Assembly (NCBI GenBank): GCA_934167135.1
Contig: CAKPKI010000054.1
Span: forward strand, 1-11,017
Length of the DNA: 11,017 nt
Reading direction: 5' to 3'
DNA from: an uncultured Clostridia bacterium
GTDB lineage: Bacteria > Bacillota > Clostridia > TANB77 > CAG-508
Numbering within the stretch: position 1 is the stretch's first letter; each line of letters starts with the position of its first letter. The position numbers were made by a program, and so were the translations under genes. A model generated the notes under the pieces. That model searched no databases. It saw only the letters and a program-made list of their open reading frames with translations, and was not told the origin of the DNA. Shown here one piece after another: positions 6,555-11,017 of the stretch.

Positions 6555-6683
6555 TCATACTTTTACTGGTTCCATTATTATAACTGGTTTTCCATGTTTG
6601 CTTGCATGTTTGATTTTTTCTTGTTCTTTCATTTCTAATATCCAATTCCACATATCAAAATCATCAAAGAATTTTGTTCTTCC
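6555..6683 (-). pseudogene. Aldo/keto reductase remnant with internal deletion
   Basis: A 42-codon open frame with no plausible full-length start. It reads GRTKFFDDFDMWNWILEMKE, then QEKIKH joined directly to ASKHGKPVIIMEPVKV-stop. In the clostridial aldo/keto reductases with a C-terminal ferredoxin-like domain, the pattern F-D-x-F-D-M-W-x-W-x-x-E-x-K-E-Q-G-K-I-K-H is followed by GFSFH. About 80 residues later comes A-x-K-H-G-K-P-V-I-I-M-E-P-V-K-G-G. Here both pieces are fused with everything between missing, and both ends of the gene are gone. It lies in the leader of the DUF362 gene, same strand, and its stop overlaps that gene's ribosome binding site. Translation from an internal ATG is possible but would give about 32 residues. 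Confidence 0.7.
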
Positions 6684-6693
6684 TTATTTTTAT

Positions 6694-6724
6694 AGTATAT
6701 CACATATAATTAACTTTAAGTCAA
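6694..6724 (-). promoter_or_regulatory. Possible promoter for the AKR remnant and DUF362 transcript
   Basis: TTGACT (6724-6719) and extended -10 TGATATACT (hexamer 6699-6694) lie on the minus strand with a 19-base spacer, longer than ideal. It lies 11 bases upstream of the aldo/keto reductase remnant and would give the DUF362 gene a leader of about 150 bases containing that remnant. Confidence 0.45.
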
Positions 6725-6761
6725 TAGTTTTTTATTTTTTTATTAAATTTATATCAAGTCA

Positions 6762-6790
6762 TTTACATAATTGCATTTTTAATGTATAAT
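6762..6790 (+). promoter_or_regulatory. Sigma-A-like promoter for the 190-residue gene
   Basis: TTTACA (6762-6767) and a perfect TATAAT (6785-6790) are separated by 17 bases. They lie 29 bases upstream of the ATG at 6820, with AAGGAGG at 6805-6811 in between. Confidence 0.8.
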
Positions 6791-6819
6791 ATCAGTATAA
6801 ACTTAAGGAGGTTTTGTAT

Positions 6820-7392
6820 ATGACATTTAACGAAAAACAACACAACCAACGGCTTGTTACTATGATCGCAGATTCGTTCTTTGAGGATATGTATAGTTGG
6901 TTACATTCTCCCAAAATAAATTGTTATGCATTTGCAAGAGGGTTAACTTTCCCTGATGTAAATAATAACATTTATGCACCAGGAAAAATAGCACAAATGC
7001 AATTTGGCTGTGGGCCTGTAGCTTTAAATGAATATGACCCCTCATTTATTGATACTTGTATCAATAATGATAGTTTGGCCTTAAAACAGCCATGTGAGAG
7101 AGTTTCTTTTCAAACAATCAAAGAAGACGATTGCAATTTTTATTTTGCCACTACAGTCTTTAACTCAAGTTCAATTGCAGATAAAAAATCACATTTGCAT
7201 TTTATTTGCAGAACGGAATCAGGCTTGTGGCTCCACAAACCAAGTTGGTTTCAGGAAGCTCAACCAGTTCAATGGATTGAATACGGAAAAAAATTCAAAT
7301 TTAAAGCATTGGCTTTAGATTTAAGAAGTACATTGGACTGTGTAGGAATGTGTTTTGAAGATTTTTTCTACAAAACAGAAATTCCTGAATAG
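6820..7392 (+). CDS. Putative papain/NlpC-like cysteine hydrolase, 190 residues
   Basis: I cannot name a family. The frame is open from a TTG at 6814, but AAGGAGG (6805-6811) is only two bases from it and eight from the ATG at 6820, so the ATG is used. NCYAFARGL (34-42) with candidate nucleophile Cys35, and SHLHF (124-128) followed by R131, G135, W137 and HK (139-140), match the N-C-Y-A-x-A ... H-x-x-R-x-x-x-G-x-W-x-H-K pattern of papain-like amidases in bacteria and phages. His127 is the likely partner. There is no signal peptide or membrane helix, so the product is cytosolic or released on lysis. Seven other Cys residues are present. GC is about 36% in four hand-counted blocks, against 27% in the adjacent mntP. 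It is monocistronic, with its own promoter and terminator. Peptidase or amidase activity is inference. Confidence 0.6.
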   Translation: MTFNEKQHNQRLVTMIADSFFEDMYSWLHSPKINCYAFARGLTFPDVNNNIYAPGKIAQMQFGCGPVALNEYDPSFIDTCINNDSLALKQPCERVSFQTIKEDDCNFYFATTVFNSSSIADKKSHLHFICRTESGLWLHKPSWFQEAQPVQWIEYGKKFKFKALALDLRSTLDCVGMCFEDFFYKTEIPE

Positions 7393-7410
7393 AGTTTTTC
7401 GGTCGTTTTT

Positions 7411-7444
7411 AAAGAGTATTTTTGAAAATTCAAAAATACTCTTT
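7411..7444. terminator. Bidirectional terminator between the 190-residue gene and mntP
   Basis: A perfect inverted repeat (AAAGAGTATTTTTGAA at 7411-7426, TTCAAAAATACTCTTT at 7429-7444) folds into a ~15-bp stem with a 4-base loop. T-rich sequence follows on both strands. It lies 18 bp after one stop codon and 1 bp after the other, as expected for two convergent genes. Confidence 0.88.
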
Positions 7445-7445
7445 A

Positions 7446-8012
7446 TTAAAATTTTATAATATTTAAATGTTCTAATAATATTTTTAGCCCTAAAAATATT
7501 AATATACATCCACCTACTAATTCTGCATTTCTTTCATATGCATCTCCAAATCTGTTTCCAATTTTTGTTCCTATTACAGATAATGCAAAAGTTATAATTC
7601 CTATTAAGCTTACTGCTAATATTAAATTTACATTTAAAAATGCAAATGTTATTCCAACTGCTAATGCATCTATACTAGTAGCCACTGCTAGAACAAACAT
7701 GGTTTTAAAACTGACATCATCATTACAATTATCACTCTCATCACCAAATGAATCTTTTATCATTTTTCCTCCAATAATTCCTAATAATATAAATGCTATC
7801 CAGTGATCTATATTAGTTATTAAACTTTCAAATGCAGACCCTAAATAATATCCAATCACTGGCATTAATGCTTGAAATCCACCAAAATATAGCCCTATTA
7901 TGATGGCTTTTTTCCAATTCATTTTTTTCATTGATATTCCTTTGCATATTGAAACAGCAAAAGCATCCATTCCTAACCCAATACTTAATAGTAATAATTC
8001 AAGTATTCCCAT
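7446..8012 (-). CDS. mntP: Manganese efflux pump MntP
   Basis: A 188-residue membrane protein with six predicted helices, the normal size and topology of MntP (formerly DUF204/YebN). Paired motifs GMDAFAVSICKG (14-25) and SIDALAVGITFA (113-124) show the internal duplication of the family; Asp16 and Asp115 are the conserved acidic residues in the membrane. Also conserved are YFGGFQALMPVIGYYLG (42-58) and NAELVGG (162-168). It exports Mn2+ across the cytoplasmic membrane. The ATG at 8012 has AGAAGGTG. MntP genes are often controlled by yybP-ykoY manganese riboswitches or MntR. The short leader here (about 30 bases after the promoter at 8048-8076) is too small for that riboswitch. It is divergent from a peroxiredoxin gene. 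Confidence 0.95.
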   Translation of the reverse strand: MGILELLLLSIGLGMDAFAVSICKGISMKKMNWKKAIIIGLYFGGFQALMPVIGYYLGSAFESLITNIDHWIAFILLGIIGGKMIKDSFGDESDNCNDDVSFKTMFVLAVATSIDALAVGITFAFLNVNLILAVSLIGIITFALSVIGTKIGNRFGDAYERNAELVGGCILIFLGLKILLEHLNIIKF

Positions 8013-8047
8013 TTTTACACCTTCTTATCTTTATTATACAAAAATAA

Positions 8048-8076
8048 ATTATACTATTGTTCTTATTATTTTCCAA
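8048..8076 (-). promoter_or_regulatory. Sigma-A-like promoter of mntP
   Basis: TTGGAA (8076-8071) and a perfect TATAAT (8053-8048) are 17 bases apart on the minus strand, about 35 bases upstream of the mntP ATG. Confidence 0.78.
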
Positions 8077-8149
8077 GTACTTTTCGATAATTAATCTTAT
8101 ACAAATTTGTGTCCATTTATTACCTTTTTTTATCACCCTTTTCTTTTTT

Positions 8150-8161
8150 TATAATATTATA
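8150..8161 (+). promoter_or_regulatory. -10 element and AT palindrome before the peroxiredoxin gene
   Basis: TATAATATTATA is a perfect 12-base palindrome that includes a TATAAT -10 (8150-8155), 30 bases before the ATG at 8186. No good -35 is visible (TTTTTA at 17-base spacing), so the promoter may need an activator or the palindrome may be an operator. It resembles a PerR/Fur box but lacks the central base of the TTATAAT-N-ATTATAA consensus. Confidence 0.4.
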
Positions 8162-8185
8162 TAAAAGATGAAAGGAGTTTTTTAT

Positions 8186-8869
8186 ATGGACTATGAATTA
8201 ATGATGAATGGAACTATAAAAATTGGTCAACATGCTCCAAATTTTGAAGCTGAAACTACATATGGACCTATAAGTCTTGATGACTATACAGGAAAATGGT
8301 TGGTTTTCTTTTCTCATCCTGGTGATTTTACCCCTGTCTGCACAACTGAAATGATTGCATTTGCCAATGCATGCCCACATTTTGAAAAACTAAATACATG
8401 CCTATTAGGACTAAGTATAGATAGTAATGCCTCACATTTAGCATGGATGCATGATATTTTTTGCATGACAGGAATAGTTTTGCCATTCCCTATAGTTGCA
8501 GACCGAAATGGATTAATTGCTAGAAAATATGGAATGATATCAAATGATATAAGTTCTACTGAAACTGTTAGAAATGTATTTATTATTGATGACAAGGGAA
8601 TTGTTAGAACTAGACTTGTATATCCTTTAAATATTGGAAGATTTATACCTGAAATATTAAGAATTGTTAAAGCATTGCAAATGGCAGATTGTTCTAAGGG
8701 GTCTACACCTGCTAATTGGATTCCAGGTCAACCTGCAATTATACCTTCTCCAAAAACATATCCTCAATTGCAAGAACGCTTGAATTATATTGTTCAAAAT
8801 AGTAATGGTATGAGCTGGTATTTAAGTTTTAAGGAACCCCCTAAACTTTGTGATACAACAAGTGAATAA
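8186..8869 (+). CDS. Peroxiredoxin, Prx6/1-Cys-like (AhpC/TSA family)
   Basis: A 227-residue thiol peroxidase. The frame is also open from an ATG at 8168, but that ATG overlaps the ribosome binding site AAAGGAG (8171-8177), which is eight bases from the ATG at 8186, so MDYELMMNG is the start. The peroxidatic site is HPGDFTPVCTTE (44-55) with Cys52 and Thr49. The conserved Arg is R129 in VRNVFIID (128-135). The C-terminal extension with NWIPGQPAIIPSP (177-189) is typical of the Prx6 subgroup, longer than typical 2-Cys AhpC (about 187). Cys169 and Cys222 are possible resolving cysteines. The protein reduces hydrogen peroxide and organic hydroperoxides in the cytosol; the electron donor is unknown. 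It is divergent from mntP and followed by a hairpin. Confidence 0.95.
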   Translation: MDYELMMNGTIKIGQHAPNFEAETTYGPISLDDYTGKWLVFFSHPGDFTPVCTTEMIAFANACPHFEKLNTCLLGLSIDSNASHLAWMHDIFCMTGIVLPFPIVADRNGLIARKYGMISNDISSTETVRNVFIIDDKGIVRTRLVYPLNIGRFIPEILRIVKALQMADCSKGSTPANWIPGQPAIIPSPKTYPQLQERLNYIVQNSNGMSWYLSFKEPPKLCDTTSE

Positions 8870-8900
8870 ATTAATAATATATTGTTTTTCATACCTTGGT

Positions 8901-8946
8901 GTAGCAATCTGCGCATATTAATAACAACTAATATTTAGATTGCTAC
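8901..8946 (+). terminator. Two-part hairpin, likely terminator of the peroxiredoxin gene
   Basis: A 10-bp stem, GTAGCAATCT (8901-8910) with AGATTGCTAC (8937-8946), encloses an inner stem ATATTA (8915-8920) with TAATAT (8929-8934), separated by a GCGC/TT internal loop. It is followed on the plus strand by ATATTTTAACATTTTTT. On the minus strand no U-run follows, so it mainly serves the peroxiredoxin gene, although fabI also ends nearby. Confidence 0.7.
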
Positions 8947-8961
8947 ATATTTTAACATTTT

Positions 8962-9735
8962 TTAAACTCCCATAATTTCATAACCATTATCAGCATAAAT
9001 AGTTTGACCTGTAATGCAATCAGACATAGAACTCAATAAAAATGTAGCAACATTTCCAACCTGTATTGTAGTCACATTTTTATGTAATGGAGCTTTTTCT
9101 TCAATAACATCTAAAATACTACCAAAATCTTTAATGCCTCTAGCAGACAATGTTTTTATTGGACCAGCTGAAATTGCATTTACACGAATTTGCTCTTTTC
9201 CTAAATTTTCTGCTAAATACCTTACACTTGATTCTAAGGCAGATTTTGCAATTCCCATTACATTATATCCTTCTATTACTTTTGTTGAACCGTAATATGT
9301 CAAAGTAACTAAACTTGCATTTTCATTTAACATATCTAATTCTTTTGCAGTTCTTGCTGATAACACAAATGAATATGCACTAACTTCGCATGCATGCAAA
9401 TATCCATCTTTGCTTGTCTGAATAAAATCATTGTGTAAATCCTCTGTAAATGCATGTGCTATCGCATGTATAATTCCATCTATTTTTCCATTTTCTTCTT
9501 TTATTTTTTCAAAAGTTGCTCTTACTTGTTCGTCATCTGATGCTTCATCTAAAAGATATACTTTACTTCCTTTGAATTCTGATACTAATTCTTCTATTTT
9601 TGATTTGTTTTCTTCTCCTTTACATGTAAAAAGCAATTCAGCTCCATTTTCATATGCAGATTTTGCAATTCCAAATGCTATACTCCATTTATTTCTAATT
9701 CCCATTATTAGGATTTTCTTATTTTCTAACAACAT
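8962..9735 (-). CDS. fabI: Enoyl-[acyl-carrier-protein] reductase (NADH) FabI
   Basis: A 257-residue short-chain dehydrogenase-type enzyme that reduces trans-2-enoyl-ACP, the last step of each fatty-acid elongation cycle, in the cytosol. Visible features are the modified nucleotide-binding start GIRNKWSIAFGIAKS (12-26), the D-E-x-S-D segment (63-67), HAIAHAF (90-96) and the catalytic Tyr147/Tyr157/Lys164 set in LTYYGS and YNVMGIAK. The Y-x6-K spacing is specific to FabI rather than FabG or FabL. Also present are RVNAISAGPIKTLSARGI (184-201) and TGQTIYADNGY (242-252). Length matches the family (about 255-262). The ATG at 9735 has AAAGGAGAG upstream, lies inside the last codons of accA (17-bp overlap) and is probably translationally coupled. 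Confidence 0.96.
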   Translation of the reverse strand: MLLENKKILIMGIRNKWSIAFGIAKSAYENGAELLFTCKGEENKSKIEELVSEFKGSKVYLLDEASDDEQVRATFEKIKEENGKIDGIIHAIAHAFTEDLHNDFIQTSKDGYLHACEVSAYSFVLSARTAKELDMLNENASLVTLTYYGSTKVIEGYNVMGIAKSALESSVRYLAENLGKEQIRVNAISAGPIKTLSARGIKDFGSILDVIEEKAPLHKNVTTIQVGNVATFLLSSMSDCITGQTIYADNGYEIMGV

Positions 9736-10537
9736 TAATATTCTCTCCTTTTTCTATAGTAGTAAATTCTCCCATGTTCCTATATTTTTGGTATCTGTTC
9801 TCAATCAATTCATCAAAAGATAACTTCTTTAACTCTTTTATTGTTTGTTTAATTTCTGTTTTTAAATCTTGTGCTGTTTGTTCAAATGATTTTTCTGCAA
9901 CTATTTTATCAATAATATTTAATTCTAGCAAATCTTGTGCTGTTAATTTCATTTTTTCTGCCGCTTCTTTTGCACGTGATGCATCTTTCCACAAAATACT
10001 TGCATAACCTTCTGGAGATAAAATTGAATAGATTGCATTTTCTAGCATGATTACTTTATTTCCTACTCCAAGTGCCAAAGCTCCTCCACTTGAACCTTCT
10101 CCTATTACTATTGCAATTACTGGTACCTTTAAACCCGATAATTGAAGCATTGATGATGCAATAGCTTCTCCTTGACCTTTTTCTTCTGCTTCTATTCCTG
10201 GATATGCTCCTTTAGTATCAATAAATGTGATAACTGGTCTATTAAACTTTTCTGCCTGTTTCATAAATCTAATCCCTTTTCTGTAACTCTCTGGGTTAGG
10301 CATTCCAAAATTTCTTTCTATATTTTCTTTTGTTGTTCTTCCTTTTTGCTCTGCTATTACTGTAAAATTCTGATCACCTATTCTTGCAAGTCCACATACA
10401 ATTGCCTTATCATCTTTTCCAGCTCTATCTCCATGTAATTCTAAAAATTCATCAAATATTTTTTCAATATAATCTAATGATGTCTTTCTTTTTGGGTCTC
10501 TTGCAATTTCAACTTTTTCCCATGCTGTTTTTTCCAA
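9719..10537 (-). CDS. accA: Acetyl-CoA carboxylase carboxyltransferase subunit alpha
   Basis: AccA pairs with AccD to move the carboxyl group from biotin on AccB to acetyl-CoA, giving malonyl-CoA, the committed step of fatty-acid synthesis. The frame stays open to a GTG at 10546, but that GTG overlaps the ribosome binding site AAAGGAGG. The TTG at 10537-10535 is eight bases from that site, so I take MEKTAWEKVEIAR as the N-terminus (272 residues, one base after the accD stop). Conserved parts are HGDRAGKDD, GMPNPESYRKG, FIDTKGAYPG, GEGSSGGALALG (about 146-157) and SPEGYASILWKD. It is shorter than E. coli AccA (319) because the N-terminal extension is missing, a form I believe is common in Clostridia. 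Confidence 0.95.
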   Translation of the reverse strand: MEKTAWEKVEIARDPKRKTSLDYIEKIFDEFLELHGDRAGKDDKAIVCGLARIGDQNFTVIAEQKGRTTKENIERNFGMPNPESYRKGIRFMKQAEKFNRPVITFIDTKGAYPGIEAEEKGQGEAIASSMLQLSGLKVPVIAIVIGEGSSGGALALGVGNKVIMLENAIYSILSPEGYASILWKDASRAKEAAEKMKLTAQDLLELNIIDKIVAEKSFEQTAQDLKTEIKQTIKELKKLSFDELIENRYQKYRNMGEFTTIEKGENINVVRK

Positions 10538-10538
10538 T

Positions 10539-11017
10539 CTATTCACCTCCTTTATGTAATTTAATTAGTGTACTCAATGTATTTTTCATATCTTTTCTTT
10601 CAACAATTTTGTCTATAAATCCGTGTTCTAATAAAAACTCTGAAGTTTGAAAATCTTCTGGTAAAGTTTGTCCTATTGTTTGCTCTATTACACGTTTTCC
10701 AGCAAATCCAATCATTGCTTTAGGTTCTGCAAGTACTATATCTGCAATACTTGCAAATGAAGCTGTAACTCCTCCATATGTTGGATCTGTTAATACAGAT
10801 ATATATAACAATCCTGCATCATTTAATTTTCTTATTGCTGATGTTGTTTTTGCCATCTGCATTAAAGACACTATTCCTTCTTGCATTCTTGCTCCGCCTG
10901 ATGTACAAAAAATTATAATTGGTAGTTTTAATTCTATCGCTTTTTCTATAGCATATGTAATTTTTTCTCCAACTACAACTCCCATACTTCCCATTAAAAA
11001 TCCACTATCCATTACAC
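10539..11017 (-). CDS. accD: Acetyl-CoA carboxylase carboxyltransferase subunit beta, 5' end outside window
   Basis: The C-terminal 159 codons of AccD; the frame runs off the right edge, so the N-terminal zinc-ribbon domain with its four cysteines cannot be checked. The in-frame ATG near 11012 is internal: V-M-D-S-G-F-L-M-G-S-M-G is the conserved core of the carboxyltransferase domain. Other hallmarks are TSGGARMQEG, SLMQMAKT, LTDPTYGGVTASFA, EPKAMIGFAG, RVIEQT, LPEDFQTSEFLLEHG and the end IDKIVER. The stop (10541-10539) lies one base before the TTG start of accA, so the two subunits are made from one transcript in coupled fashion. The order accD-accA-fabI is a typical 3' end of a fatty-acid synthesis cluster. 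Confidence 0.96.
   Translation of the reverse strand, partial: VMDSGFLMGSMGVVVGEKITYAIEKAIELKLPIIIFCTSGGARMQEGIVSLMQMAKTTSAIRKLNDAGLLYISVLTDPTYGGVTASFASIADIVLAEPKAMIGFAGKRVIEQTIGQTLPEDFQTSEFLLEHGFIDKIVERKDMKNTLSTLIKLHKGGE

Noticed and set aside
6598..6789. Plus-strand 63-codon frame in the region before the 190-residue gene
   Set aside because: No ribosome binding site; it is antisense to the aldo/keto reductase remnant and runs into the promoter region.
7321..7509. Minus-strand frame across the end of the 190-residue gene and the terminator
   Set aside because: It crosses a strong terminator hairpin and overlaps both real genes out of frame.
8013..8050. yybP-ykoY manganese riboswitch before mntP
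   Set aside because: The leader between promoter and start is about 30 bases and lacks the conserved loop sequences of that riboswitch.
8148..8164. PerR/Fur box before the peroxiredoxin gene
   Set aside because: The palindrome is 6-0-6 and does not fit the 7-1-7 consensus; AT-rich DNA makes such palindromes common. Kept only as a possible operator.
9431..10650. Plus-strand frames across fabI, accA and accD
   Set aside because: All lie opposite well-identified genes and have no initiation signals.
1..11017. tRNA, rRNA, CRISPR array, insertion sequence or attachment site
   Set aside because: No regularly spaced repeats, cloverleaf-like sequence, transposase-like protein or terminal inverted repeats were seen on either strand.

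Overview
The window (11,017 bp) looks like chromosomal DNA from an AT-rich, spore-forming member of the Clostridia (Bacillota). The case rests on four things: the start of a spoIIIA sporulation operon, Bacillota-type ribosome binding sites (AGGAGG/AAAGGAG) and sigma-A-like promoters, very low GC (roughly 23-27% in blocks I counted inside mntP and yebC), and frequent TTG starts. No species can be named from this sequence alone.

Layout: positions 1-1700 (minus strand) carry spoIIIAA-AB-AC and the first 13 codons of spoIIIAD, the beginning of the operon for the mother-cell side of the SpoIIIA-SpoIIQ channel. Next (1799-3148, minus) is an unrecognised 449-residue membrane-anchored protein, then yebC (3260-3985, minus) with a clear terminator after it and a promoter before it. 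From 4129 to 6683 the minus strand carries a Ca2+/Na+ antiporter, a 37-codon remnant of larC, an unrecognised 67-residue protein with its own strong promoter, a DUF362 protein with a TTG start, and a collapsed remnant of an aldo/keto reductase gene. A 190-residue protein on the plus strand (6820-7392) has the sequence signature of a papain/NlpC-like cysteine hydrolase. It ends at a symmetrical terminator shared with the convergent manganese exporter gene mntP (7446-8012, minus). mntP is divergent from a Prx6-type peroxiredoxin gene (8186-8869, plus). The last part (8962-11017, minus) is a fatty-acid synthesis operon: accD (5' end outside the window), accA and fabI, tightly packed.

How the genes work together: accD and accA encode the carboxyltransferase of acetyl-CoA carboxylase, and FabI performs the last reduction of each elongation round, so that block is one pathway. 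The mntP/peroxiredoxin pair shares a 173-bp control region and may belong to metal and peroxide homeostasis, which is inference. The 4.1-7.4 kb region holds two gene remnants and two genes of visibly higher GC (about 35-36% in hand-counted blocks), so it looks like a zone of gene loss and gain.

Most of the window is ordinary housekeeping sequence and I see no complete new system. The least explained items are the putative cysteine hydrolase, the 67-residue protein, the 449-residue membrane protein and the two remnants. Three start codons are placed by ribosome binding site inside the longest open frame (67-residue protein, peroxiredoxin, accA), and a fourth (190-residue protein) moves two codons.
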